DNA of 30,022 bases, taken from assembly GCA_900556465.1 (NCBI GenBank), contig USPK01000016.1, forward strand, positions 1 to 30,022, read 5' to 3'. Every line of letters begins with the position of its first letter. Position 1 is the stretch's first letter. Below are positions 16,356 to 24,320 of this stretch, one piece after another. The notes under the pieces were generated by a model that saw only the letters and a program-made list of their open reading frames with translations, made no database searches and was not told the origin of the DNA. A program made the translations under genes and the position numbers. The stretch is from an uncultured Prevotella sp. GTDB taxonomy: Bacteria; Bacteroidota; Bacteroidia; Bacteroidales; Bacteroidaceae.

Positions 16356-17213
16356 GGCGGCCAGGCGGCCGATGGCCGCGCGACAATCCTCCATGAGCCA
16401 CTTCGGCGTGGAGGTGGCCCCGCACACACCGACGCTGCGCGCGCCCGTAAACCAGTCGGCCCGCAGGGCAGCCGGCGTGTCCACCAGGTACGACCGCGGA
16501 TTCACCTCGCGGCAGGCCTCGTAGAGCACCCGTCCGTTGCTGCTCTTCAGGCCACAGACGAAGACCACGACGTCGTGGCGCACGGCGAACGAGCGTATGT
16601 TGGGCAGGCGGTTGGCTACCTGGCGGCAGATGGTGTCGAAGTAGCGGAACGTGGCTGGCGGTTGGATGTGGGCCGTGATGTAGTCCACGATGCGGCGGAA
16701 CTCGTTGAGCGGCTTCGTGGTCTGGGAGAAGAGGCACGTGTCGCGCGACAGGTCGATGCGCCCCACTTCGTCCAGGCTCTCGATGACGATGGCCGTTCCC
16801 TCCGTCTGCCCGACGAGGCCGAGCACCTCGGCGTGGCCCCGCTTGCCGTAGATGACGATTTGCGGGCGGCCGGGTTCGGAATAGACGCGCTTGATGCGCT
16901 GCTGCAGGCGCAGGACGACGGGACACGTGGCGTCGATGATTTCGATGCCGTTGCGGCGCGCGGTGGCGTAGGTGGCGGGCGGTTCGCCGTGGGCCCGGAG
17001 CAGGACGCGCGCGCCGTGCAGGCGGTCGAACTCCTCGTGGCCGATGGTGACCAGCCCCAGGCCGCGCAGGCGGTCGCACTCGCTCCCGTTGTGGACGATG
17101 TCGCCCAGGCAGTAGAGAGGCCGGCCTACGGCCAGCTCCTCCTCGGCCTTCCCGATGGCCGTCGTAACGCCGAAGCAGAAACCGGAATGTTCGTCAATCT
17201 CAATCGTAAGCAT
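16341..17213 (-). CDS. ispH: 4-hydroxy-3-methylbut-2-enyl diphosphate reductase IspH
   Basis: IspH is the [4Fe-4S] enzyme that reduces HMBPP to IPP and DMAPP, the last step of the MEP pathway. The 290 residues show the three cluster cysteines C13 (GFCFGV), C97 (DATCPVV) and C196 (DTICRQ), histidines H41 (IVHN), H75 (AHGE) and H127 (GHAEV), catalytic E129, the SQTT motif at 163-166 and SSN near 224. Length matches the family. The stop codon TAG (complement of 16341-16343) and the last three codons lie within a 21-bp repeat unit, so the C-terminal His-Gly-Ala comes from the repeat. It is 19 bp downstream of cmk and probably co-transcribed with cmk and porQ. Confidence 0.97.
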   Translation of the reverse strand: MLTIEIDEHSGFCFGVTTAIGKAEEELAVGRPLYCLGDIVHNGSECDRLRGLGLVTIGHEEFDRLHGARVLLRAHGEPPATYATARRNGIEIIDATCPVVLRLQQRIKRVYSEPGRPQIVIYGKRGHAEVLGLVGQTEGTAIVIESLDEVGRIDLSRDTCLFSQTTKPLNEFRRIVDYITAHIQPPATFRYFDTICRQVANRLPNIRSFAVRHDVVVFVCGLKSSNGRVLYEACREVNPRSYLVDTPAALRADWFTGARSVGVCGATSTPKWLMEDCRAAIGRLAAAHGA

Positions 17214-17232
17214 GATGACCGTTCGGTAAGGT

Positions 17233-17928
17233 TCAACCCTCGGCCACGCGCTCCTCGAAGCGCCGGACCAACCATTCTTGCTGCTCCTCGAGCGTCAGCC
17301 CGCTGTTGTCCAGGACGAGGGCGTCCGGCGCCTGGCGCAAGGGGGCCACGGCGCGGTGCGAGTCGATGTAGTCCCGTTCCTGCACGTTGCGCAGTATGTC
17401 CTCGTAGGCCGCGGGCTGTCCCTTGGCAAGGAGTTCCTCGTAGCGGCGGCGGGCCCTCACTTCGGGCGTCGCCGTGACAAAGACCTTGAGCTCGGCGGAC
17501 GGGAAGACGACGGTCCCGATGTCGCGGCCGTCCATGACGATGCCTTTGCGCTCGCCCATGCGCTGCTGTTGTCGCGTCAGGGCCTGGCGCACGGCCGGCA
17601 GGGCGGCGACGGGGCTGACGTGGGAGGAGACCTCCATGCCGCGGATGTCGCGCTCTACGTTCTCGCCGTCGAGGCATACTTGCGGCAAGCCGGTGGCGGG
17701 GTCCTGCCGGAAGTCCACGCGCAGCGCGGGCAAGGCGGCCTCGAGGCGGGGCGTATCCACCGCGCCGTCGGGCAGGAAGAGGCCGTGACGCAGCGCGTAG
17801 AGCGTCACGGCGCGATACATCGCCCCGGTATCTACATAGAGGTAACCGGCATAGCGGGCCAGCCCCTTCGCCATCGTACTCTTGCCGCACGAAGAGTGCC
17901 CGTCTATCGCCACAATGATTTTCTTCAT
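17233..17928 (-). CDS. cmk: (d)CMP kinase
   Basis: Cmk phosphorylates CMP and dCMP in pyrimidine nucleotide supply; CMP is also the by-product of CDP-alcohol lipid synthesis. The 231 residues begin with the P-loop GHSSCGKST (10-18), then VDTGAMYRAV (33-42), the CMP-binding insert with EVSSHVSPVAA, MDGRDIGTVVFP and the lid RARRRYEEL. All are intact and the length is normal. The gene lies 45 bp after porQ and 19 bp before ispH. The neighbourhood porQ-cmk-ispH is one I recognise from other Bacteroidetes. Confidence 0.96.
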   Translation of the reverse strand: MKKIIVAIDGHSSCGKSTMAKGLARYAGYLYVDTGAMYRAVTLYALRHGLFLPDGAVDTPRLEAALPALRVDFRQDPATGLPQVCLDGENVERDIRGMEVSSHVSPVAALPAVRQALTRQQQRMGERKGIVMDGRDIGTVVFPSAELKVFVTATPEVRARRRYEELLAKGQPAAYEDILRNVQERDYIDSHRAVAPLRQAPDALVLDNSGLTLEEQQEWLVRRFEERVAEG

Positions 17929-17973
17929 GTTGTCGTAGTCTTTATTCGATGAGGTCGCGCCGCCCGTCCGCTT

Positions 17974-18951
17974 TCAAAGGCAATAGGCCACGTTGAAAGC
18001 CAGCGAGGCGGTCGAGACGTGATATTTGGCATAGGAGATGCCGGCCTTGAAGCGCTTCAGCTGGAGCCCGCCGCCGAGGGTCAGGCCCGCCATGTGGCTC
18101 GAGCCGGCTGCCTTGAGCTCGTAGGCGCGTCTGAAGTTGTAGCCCGCACTCAAGTAAAGGTAAGACGTGGGCAGTATGTCGACACCCACGGCAAAGTGGT
18201 TCAGCACTTTCTTCCCGAAGCTCAGCTTTTCGCCCTCCGGGTGGTAGTAGTCGTCGGACGACCAGCGTGTCAGGTCCGTCAGGGTCACGGAGAAGCGGAC
18301 CGGGGCGTGGGCCATGCCTTTCGTAAAGCCGAGCTGCAGGTTAAAGGGGACGCGCTCCGTCAAGCCGTCGAACGACTTGAGCTGGGCACCCACGTTCCGC
18401 AGGGCGGCAGAGAAGGAGAAGTCCGCCTCTTCGTCGTAGTAGTTGAGCCCCAGGTCGACGGCAAAGGCAAAGGCCGAGAAGTCGGCGTACTTGGAGTAGA
18501 CGGCCTTGAGCGCCGCCCCGCCGGCCCAGCGGTCGGAGAGCAGGTAGCTGTAACCGGCCCCGATGACGATGTCCTTAGGGGCAAAGGTTCCGAGCACCAT
18601 CCCGCTGGCGTCCGTCTCGTCCATCCGTCCGTAGTTCATGTATTGCGCGGTGACGGCTCCCGTATGGCGGTCGCCGAAAGCCATGACATACTGCGCCCCC
18701 ATCCAGCTGCCGCCGTCGGCATAGGTCATGAAGTCGACGCCCAGACTGCGGTCGCTCACGCACGAATAGAGCGCCGGGTTGGCCCAGCCGGCCCAGGGCG
18801 TATCCTCGATGGCCGAGATGTTCTCGCCGCCCAGTGCCGCCACGTGCGACGATACCGGCAGACGCAGCACCATATAGGAATGCGCTCCGTCCTGCGCCCC
18901 CGCCGTCACGGCGGCCAGGAAGCAGAAAAGCAGGAATAGGCTTTTTTTCAT
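17974..18951 (-). CDS. porQ: Type IX secretion system protein PorQ
   Basis: PorQ is an outer-membrane barrel of the PorV/PorQ type that takes part in type IX secretion in Bacteroidetes. The 325 residues begin with a signal peptide (MKKSLFLLFCFL, cut near AGAQ at 19). The typical PorQ start follows: SYMVLRLPVSSHVAALGG and IEDTPWAGWANPALYS. Alternating strands such as AALRNVGAQL run to the end. Starts at 18960 (three codons earlier) and 19014 are also in frame. I prefer 18951 because it begins the signal peptide; 19014 would lie upstream of the predicted promoter. No type IX C-terminal sorting domain was recognised on the secreted enzymes in this window. Confidence 0.9.
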   Translation of the reverse strand: MKKSLFLLFCFLAAVTAGAQDGAHSYMVLRLPVSSHVAALGGENISAIEDTPWAGWANPALYSCVSDRSLGVDFMTYADGGSWMGAQYVMAFGDRHTGAVTAQYMNYGRMDETDASGMVLGTFAPKDIVIGAGYSYLLSDRWAGGAALKAVYSKYADFSAFAFAVDLGLNYYDEEADFSFSAALRNVGAQLKSFDGLTERVPFNLQLGFTKGMAHAPVRFSVTLTDLTRWSSDDYYHPEGEKLSFGKKVLNHFAVGVDILPTSYLYLSAGYNFRRAYELKAAGSSHMAGLTLGGGLQLKRFKAGISYAKYHVSTASLAFNVAYCL

Positions 18952-18972
18952 CTTATCCATAAAAATTGTGGT

Positions 18973-18980
18973 CAAAGTTA
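18973..18980 (-). promoter_or_regulatory. -7 promoter element for porQ-cmk-ispH
   Basis: Read on the minus strand this is TAACTTTG, a full match to TAnnTTTG. It is 22 bp upstream of the porQ start at 18951, so the leader would be about 15 nt. Confidence 0.55.
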
Positions 18981-19003
18981 CGACTAAATTTAGATTTTGC
19001 ACG

Positions 19004-19011
19004 TACTTTTG
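19004..19011 (+). promoter_or_regulatory. -7 promoter element for the tonB-polyprenyl synthase-tatD operon
   Basis: TACTTTTG followed by C fits TAnnTTTG. It points away from the porQ promoter 23 bp to the left. An ATG start at 19023 would leave only about 5 nt of leader; the GTG at 19074 would leave about 55 nt. Confidence 0.5.
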
Positions 19012-19022
19012 CATGATTAATC

Positions 19023-19877
19023 ATGCGCAGCGCGCCGGCCATAGACCGCCGGGCGGCCCTCCTTATTAAAAACGTGAAGAATTCAGAATTATTTTCCCAC
19101 GAATGGTGTGATCTTATTTTCCAGCACCGGAACAAGGACTACGGCGCCTATCAGCTGCGCAGACGCATCGGACGCCGCTACCGCTTTGCCCTCATCGTGG
19201 TGGTCTGTGGCGTACTCCTCACCTTTTTGCTCCCTGTGGGCATCACCGCCTACATGCGTTACCGTCTCCAGAAGGAGCTGGTCCAGAGCGTCAAGGACAT
19301 TCGCCGCCTCAAGAAGCTGGAGGAAAAGCCCGGCTACGAGTTGAAGCGCATCTCGACCGGCCGGCGCGCCTCCGCCGTGCGTACGGTGAAGGGGGGCTCC
19401 GAACAGGTCCCGGAAATCGCAGAAATCACGAAGCAGGACATCGTCTTCGGCGTAGACGGCCCGGACCTGCCCCAGCTGGTGCTGGACGACCTCGCGCTCG
19501 AAGACCACGACACCCTGCACAACCGCGACCGCACGGACTTGCCCGTAGAAGGGCCCCAGCTCACGGCCGTAGAGGTCGTCGAGGAGATGCCTCAGTTCCC
19601 GGGCGGCCCCAAAGCGCTCATGGAGTGGCTGGACAAGTACGTGCCCTATCCTCCCAAGTGCATAGAGCAAGGCATTGAGGGCGACGCGGAAGTCTCCTTC
19701 ATCGTCACGAAAGAGGGCCGCGTGCGCGAGCCCGAAGTGACGAAGCCGCTCCACCCCGACCTGGACCGCGCCCTGCTGCGCGTACTCCAGCGCATGCCGC
19801 GCTGGACGCCCGGAAAAAGCGGAGGGCGCGTGGCCGACGTGCGCGTAACCATCCCCGTACATTTCCAAATCCGTTAA
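19023..19877 (+). CDS. TonB family energy-transducing protein
   Basis: TonB proteins pass the energy of the inner-membrane proton gradient to outer-membrane receptors. The 284 residues have an N-terminal cytoplasmic part with the EWCDLIFQHRNKDYGAYQLR stretch common in Bacteroidetes members, one membrane helix (about 54-77), a charged periplasmic linker of about 110 residues and a TonB C-terminal domain from EEMPQFPGGPKALMEWL (about 188) to the end. The linker lacks the Pro-rich EP/KP repeats of E. coli TonB. The start is uncertain: ATG 19023 gives 17 extra residues before an in-frame GTG at 19074, where related proteins usually begin. It is 22 bp ahead of the polyprenyl synthase gene. ExbB and ExbD are not in the window. 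Confidence 0.9.
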   Translation: MRSAPAIDRRAALLIKNVKNSELFSHEWCDLIFQHRNKDYGAYQLRRRIGRRYRFALIVVVCGVLLTFLLPVGITAYMRYRLQKELVQSVKDIRRLKKLEEKPGYELKRISTGRRASAVRTVKGGSEQVPEIAEITKQDIVFGVDGPDLPQLVLDDLALEDHDTLHNRDRTDLPVEGPQLTAVEVVEEMPQFPGGPKALMEWLDKYVPYPPKCIEQGIEGDAEVSFIVTKEGRVREPEVTKPLHPDLDRALLRVLQRMPRWTPGKSGGRVADVRVTIPVHFQIR

Positions 19878-19899
19878 CCCCTTTCATTACGATTCACTC

Positions 19900-20880
19900 A
19901 TGACAGACACTGCCCAGCTTCACGCCAGCATCGAACAGGCGCTGGCCACCTTACCCTACCCCGCACAACCCGAAGGCCTCTACGAACCGATTGCCTACAC
20001 GCTCACCGGAGGCGGCAAGCGCTTGCGCCCCACACTGGTGCTGCTGGCCTACAACCTGTACCGCGAGGACTGGGAACAGGCCCTGCCCGCCGCTGTCGGA
20101 CTTGAAATCTACCACAACCATACGCTCCTGCACGACGACCTTATGGACCGGGCCGACCTGCGCCGCGGACGCCCGACGGTCCATACCCGCTGGGGCGACA
20201 ACACGGCCATCCTTTCCGGCGACACTATGCTCATCCTCGCGTTCCGGCACATCATGCGCGCCAACGCCGAGCCCGCACGCCGGGCCGAAGTCCTCGACCT
20301 CTTTGCCCGTACGGCGCAACAGATTTGCGAAGGGCAGCAGATGGACATGAACTTTGAGCGGCGCTCCGACGTTACCGAAGCCGAATACCTCGAAATGATC
20401 CGGCTCAAGACGTCCGTACTCCTCGGTTGCGCCACCCAGATGGGCGCGCTGCTGGCAGGGGCCCCCGCGGCCGACGGCCAGGCGCTCTACGCCTTTGCGG
20501 AGCAGGTGGGGCTGGCCTTCCAGCTCCAGGACGACTATCTCGACGTCTACGGCGACCCGGCCCAGTTCGGCAAACGCCTGGGCGGCGACATCCGTTGCGG
20601 GAAAAAGACCTACCTGCTCTTTGCCGCCTTGCGCGACGCCGCGCCCGACGAACGGGAGGCGCTGCTCGGCATGCTCGCCGACCAAAGTGCCGACCCGGCG
20701 GAAAAGGTTGCCCGCGTCACGGCCCGCTACAACGCCCTGCAGGCCGGCCCCCGCACCCAGGAGGCCATAGCTGCCTGCTACGAAAAGGCCCGCCACCACC
20801 TCCAGACCGTCGGCCTGCCGCCCGAACGCCTGCGCCCGCTCTGGGACTACGCGTGCAGCCTCCTGGGCCGGAAAAGCTAA
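19900..20880 (+). CDS. Polyprenyl diphosphate synthase (IspA/GGPS-like)
   Basis: The enzyme adds IPP units to an allylic diphosphate to make a trans-prenyl chain. The 326 residues carry GGGKRLRP (37-44), the first Asp-rich motif DDLMD (79-83) followed by RRGRPTVH, the FQLQDDYLD second Asp-rich motif (D211, D212, D215) and the Lys-rich GKKTYL. No two-residue insert is present in the first motif, and His74 and Thr75 lie five and four residues upstream of it. Chain length (C15, C20 or longer) cannot be read with certainty. It uses products of the MEP pathway, two genes of which (dxs, ispH) are also in this window. Only 7 bp separate it from tatD. Confidence 0.93.
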   Translation: MTDTAQLHASIEQALATLPYPAQPEGLYEPIAYTLTGGGKRLRPTLVLLAYNLYREDWEQALPAAVGLEIYHNHTLLHDDLMDRADLRRGRPTVHTRWGDNTAILSGDTMLILAFRHIMRANAEPARRAEVLDLFARTAQQICEGQQMDMNFERRSDVTEAEYLEMIRLKTSVLLGCATQMGALLAGAPAADGQALYAFAEQVGLAFQLQDDYLDVYGDPAQFGKRLGGDIRCGKKTYLLFAALRDAAPDEREALLGMLADQSADPAEKVARVTARYNALQAGPRTQEAIAACYEKARHHLQTVGLPPERLRPLWDYACSLLGRKS

Positions 20881-20887
20881 TGCCGCC

Positions 20888-21685
20888 ATGTACATCGATA
20901 CGCACACGCACATCTATCTCCCCGAATTCGACGCCGACCGCAACGCCGTGCTCCGACGGGCTCGTACCGCCGGCGCACGCTGGCTCTTGCTGCCGTGCAT
21001 AGACCTGGACAGCGTCGGCCCCATGCTGGCCACGTGCGCCGCGGCCCCGGACCTGTGCCGCCCCATGCTGGGCCTCCATCCCACGTCCCTACCGGCCGAC
21101 CCGGCGCCGACTCTCGCCACCATGGAGCGGCTACTCTCCACTCCCGGCCACCCTTACATCGCCGTCGGCGAAGTAGGGATTGACCTTTACTGGGACAGCA
21201 GCCGGCGCGACGAACAGATAGCCGTTCTCCGCTGCCAGGCGGGCTGGGCCGCGCACTGGAATCTCCCGCTCATCGTCCATAGCCGCGCCGCCCACCGCGT
21301 TACGGTCGACACCCTTCTCCCCCTGGCCTCCCGCCTGCGCGGCATCTTCCACTGCTTCGGCGGTACGGCCGACGAGGCCCGCGAACTGCTCGACGCGTTC
21401 CCCCACTTCCTGCTGGGCATCGGGGGAAGCGTCACCTTCCGCCGCAGTGCCCTGCCCGACGTGCTCCGCCAGGCCGTCGCCCTGGAGCGCGTGGTCCTCG
21501 AGACCGACGCCCCCTACCTGACGCCTCACCCGCTACGGGGGAAGCGCAACGAACCGGCCTACATTCCCCTGGTCGCCGCCCGCCTGGCCGAAATCTACGG
21601 TTTGCCCGTAGAAACCGTACTGGACCGAACCAGCGAAAACGCCTGCCAGCTCTTCCCCCAGTTGCGCACCCCGGCGGCCCCTTGA
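20888..21685 (+). CDS. tatD: TatD family metal-dependent hydrolase (DNase)
   Basis: TatD proteins are cytoplasmic metal-dependent nucleases of the amidohydrolase fold, linked to DNA repair and turnover. The 265 residues hold the metal ligands in order: H6 and H8 (DTHTH), E95 (VGEVGID), H131 (IVHSR), H155 (IFHCFGG) and D207 (LETDAPYL). The family end motif (SENACQLF) is present and the length is typical. The gene follows the polyprenyl synthase by 7 bp, the last of a three-gene operon, and is followed by a hairpin at 21764. Confidence 0.95.
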   Translation: MYIDTHTHIYLPEFDADRNAVLRRARTAGARWLLLPCIDLDSVGPMLATCAAAPDLCRPMLGLHPTSLPADPAPTLATMERLLSTPGHPYIAVGEVGIDLYWDSSRRDEQIAVLRCQAGWAAHWNLPLIVHSRAAHRVTVDTLLPLASRLRGIFHCFGGTADEARELLDAFPHFLLGIGGSVTFRRSALPDVLRQAVALERVVLETDAPYLTPHPLRGKRNEPAYIPLVAARLAEIYGLPVETVLDRTSENACQLFPQLRTPAAP

Positions 21686-21763
21686 GAGAAACGCACCGGC
21701 TACGGGAGCGCCCTCCCCAACGTATGAACCGCCGCCGGGCACCCGTCCCGGCCGAACCCAACA

Positions 21764-21803
21764 AAGGCTGGCACGCCGCTTCAACAGCAAACGTGCCAGC
21801 CTT
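21764..21803. terminator. Hairpin between converging tatD and GH35 genes
   Basis: A 12-bp perfect stem (21764-21775 with 21792-21803; AAGGCTGGCACG and its complement) with a 16-nt loop. On the minus strand the stem is followed by TTTGTT, on the plus strand by AATA. It lies 79 bp after the tatD stop and about 130 bp after the GH35 stop, so it can serve both directions. Confidence 0.7.
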
Positions 21804-21864
21804 AATAGTAGCCTGCCCCCGCCGGTCTGTACCAACGGACAGCCCGACAGGGAGCGGGCGCACC

Positions 21865-21885
21865 AACATACGCTCTTCGTATGTT
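21865..21885. other. Small inverted repeat in the GH35 3' region
   Basis: AACATACG (21865-21872) and its complement CGTATGTT (21878-21885) form an 8-bp stem with a 5-nt CTCTT loop. No T-tract follows. It could be an RNA end-processing hairpin or a protein site; no function is claimed. The gap 21686-21931 otherwise shows only the terminator. Confidence 0.5.
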
Positions 21886-21931
21886 CTCCTTATTATTCAC
21901 CATATTGCCCTACTCGAGGGCATCCAATTCC

Positions 21932-24280
21932 TTATTTTGAGGGGAAGGGCTCGTTTTCCACGTAGAGGCGGACCTGTTTCACCGCGCCGGGGGTGCCGTT
22001 CTCCATGCGCGGGAGCATGCGCAGGCCGGTCACGGTCTGTTCCGCGCCGAGGTCGAGTACGAGCATGTGCGGGTAGGCCACGCCGCCTACGGTAGACCAG
22101 TATGTGGACTCCTGCAGGTCGTAAACCTTTTCCGCCGTGTGGTTGCCCGCTGCGTCCTGTTCACTGTCCGCGTAAACGATGCGCCAGTTCTCTCGCGGCA
22201 GGGGCTGTCCGTCGGGCCCGAGCAACCGGAGCTCGGCTATGGCCGTTACGTCACCGCTGTCGTGGGCGCTGAGCGCTTCCAGGCAGACGTAACGCCCGCG
22301 CGCCGGGGTCTCGAGCGGCAGCGTGTGCCACCCGCTTCCGGCTGGCATCTCGGCATCCAGACGCGGCTCGAAGCCTTCCACGCTGGGCGCCGCGGCGGAC
22401 GAGCGGTGCGTGGCCGGGGCTTCGGCGTGGAGCTCGTCGAGAATGGGCTTGGCGAGGCCGGCAACTTCGGCGCGGGCCGGTCCGAGGAGGTCCAGCACGA
22501 TAATTTCATTCTTGCCTTCCTTCAGCCAGCAGCCGGGCAGATAGAGCGTCTGCTGCGGGCCGATATTCCAGAAGCGACCCAGGGCGTGACCGTTGACCCA
22601 GACCATACCTTTCCCCCAACTGCGCATATCGAGGAACGTATCGCCCGTACGGTCGAGCGTGAACGTCGTCCGGTAGTAGGCAGGGCCCTGCAGCGCGGCG
22701 CCCGGGGCGTAATCCTTGTCCTCGACAAACGAGGCCTCGGGCGGAAAGTTGTAAACGGTCCAGCCACTGAGCTGCCGGACGTTCTTTCCTCGCCCGGTTT
22801 GCAGGCTGACGGCGTTCGTGATGCCTTTCCGGTCGTGTATGGTCCGGTCGAAGTTGACACGCCCCATGGCTTCTACAAGTATGTCCAGCTGCGTCCCGGC
22901 CGGGAGTTCGGGCAAGCGCAGGCGGCGCTCGTCGTGCCGGCGGTCAAGGCGTCCCAACAGCTTGCCGTCCGCATAGACCTGAGCCCAGTCGTGCACCTCG
23001 TCGAGGAGCAGGACGGTGCCGCGGGCTACGGCGGGAAGCTGCGTGCGGTAGAGGATGGTGCCCCAGCCCTGGTCGAACTGCTCCATGGGCTGGATGCTGT
23101 CGCTGTGGATGCCGCGGGGAAGGTTGTCGAATAAGGGCGCCACTTCCGTCAGGCGGAAACGGGGAATGGTGATGACGGGCAGCGAGTCGGGGACCGGGGG
23201 AACGACCTGTCCCGAGTCAAGGTGTTCGAGCAGCATGGCGCGCAGTTTGTAATACTTCGGCGTGGCCCAGCCCGCCTCGCTAATGGGCGCGTCGTAGTCG
23301 TAGGAGGAGCACATGGCCGAATAAGTCGGGGCGTTAGCGCCACCCCAATGGCCGAACGTAGTCCCGCCGTGGACCATATAGAGAGAGAAGGAGATGTTCC
23401 GGTCCAGCATGTCGCGCAGGCCGGAAACCATCTGGTCGGCATCGCGCGTTTCGTGGGCGCGGCCCCAATGGTCGAACCAGCCGCTCCAAAACTCGCTGCA
23501 CATGAGGGGCGAGTCGGGCCGTACGCGCTTCAAGGGCTTGAACTGGTCCTCTATATCGGCGCCGGTGCCGAAATTGAGCGTCCAGAGCAGGTCGTCGAGG
23601 CCGTTGCGCTGGAACGTAGAGCTCCAGTCACACTGAAAGAGGGGGACGTCCGTGAAACCGGCCGCGCGCACCATGTCACGGATGTTGGACATGTAGGCCT
23701 TATCCTCGGCGTAGGCGCCATACTCGTTCTCCACCTGCACCATAATAATGTTGCCGCCGCGCGTTATCTGTAGGTCGGCCAGCTCACGGCCCAGGGCTTT
23801 GAAGTAACGCTCCGCGCTCTCCAGGAAGTAAGGGTCGTTGGTGCGCACCTCGATGTCTTTCTTCTTCAACAGCCACCAGGGCAAGCCGCCCATTTCCCAC
23901 TCGGCGCAGGCGTAAGGGCCCGGCCGCAATATGACGTAGAGTCCCTCCTCGGCCGCCAGGCGGCAGAAGCGGGCCACGTCGCGCTGCCCCTTGAAGTTGA
24001 ACTTTCCGGGCTCGGGTTCATGGTAGTTCCAGAAGACGTAAACGCAGACGGCGTTCATGCCGAGGGCTTTGACCATGCGCAGGCGGTGGCGCCAGTAGGG
24101 TTCAGGGATGCGCGGGTAGTGTAGTTCTCCGGCCTTGATGATAAAGGGCCGGCCGTCGAGCAGGAATTGCCCCTTGCCCACGGTAAAGGTGTGATGCTCC
24201 CTGGCCGCACCGGCGGAAGCCGTGCCCAGGCACAGCGCCAGCAGCAACACGAGGAGCGAACGCAGAGTGAATCGGTTCAT
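21932..24280 (-). CDS. GH35 beta-galactosidase with C-terminal discoidin-like domain
   Basis: This enzyme removes terminal beta-galactose from glycans, predicted in the periplasm or at the surface. The 782 residues start with a signal peptide (about 1-25). The GH35 TIM barrel (about 35-350) shows GELHYPRIP, FWNYHEPEPG, RPGPYACAEWE, the acid/base E186 in QVENEYG, the nucleophile E263 in CSEFWSGWFDHWG and MVHGGTTFGHWGG. Beta-sandwich domains follow, including GKGMVWVNGHALGRFW. Residues about 640-782 look like an F5/8 type C (CBM32-like) carbohydrate-binding domain. All catalytic residues are present. It is the third gene of the glycosidase operon, 40 bp after the GH95-like gene. The exact linkage cleaved is not readable. 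Confidence 0.93.
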   Translation of the reverse strand: MNRFTLRSLLVLLLALCLGTASAGAAREHHTFTVGKGQFLLDGRPFIIKAGELHYPRIPEPYWRHRLRMVKALGMNAVCVYVFWNYHEPEPGKFNFKGQRDVARFCRLAAEEGLYVILRPGPYACAEWEMGGLPWWLLKKKDIEVRTNDPYFLESAERYFKALGRELADLQITRGGNIIMVQVENEYGAYAEDKAYMSNIRDMVRAAGFTDVPLFQCDWSSTFQRNGLDDLLWTLNFGTGADIEDQFKPLKRVRPDSPLMCSEFWSGWFDHWGRAHETRDADQMVSGLRDMLDRNISFSLYMVHGGTTFGHWGGANAPTYSAMCSSYDYDAPISEAGWATPKYYKLRAMLLEHLDSGQVVPPVPDSLPVITIPRFRLTEVAPLFDNLPRGIHSDSIQPMEQFDQGWGTILYRTQLPAVARGTVLLLDEVHDWAQVYADGKLLGRLDRRHDERRLRLPELPAGTQLDILVEAMGRVNFDRTIHDRKGITNAVSLQTGRGKNVRQLSGWTVYNFPPEASFVEDKDYAPGAALQGPAYYRTTFTLDRTGDTFLDMRSWGKGMVWVNGHALGRFWNIGPQQTLYLPGCWLKEGKNEIIVLDLLGPARAEVAGLAKPILDELHAEAPATHRSSAAAPSVEGFEPRLDAEMPAGSGWHTLPLETPARGRYVCLEALSAHDSGDVTAIAELRLLGPDGQPLPRENWRIVYADSEQDAAGNHTAEKVYDLQESTYWSTVGGVAYPHMLVLDLGAEQTVTGLRMLPRMENGTPGAVKQVRLYVENEPFPSK

Positions 24281-24320
24281 GAAATCGATCAGTTTTTAGG
24301 TTTGTCAAAAATATGGGAAT

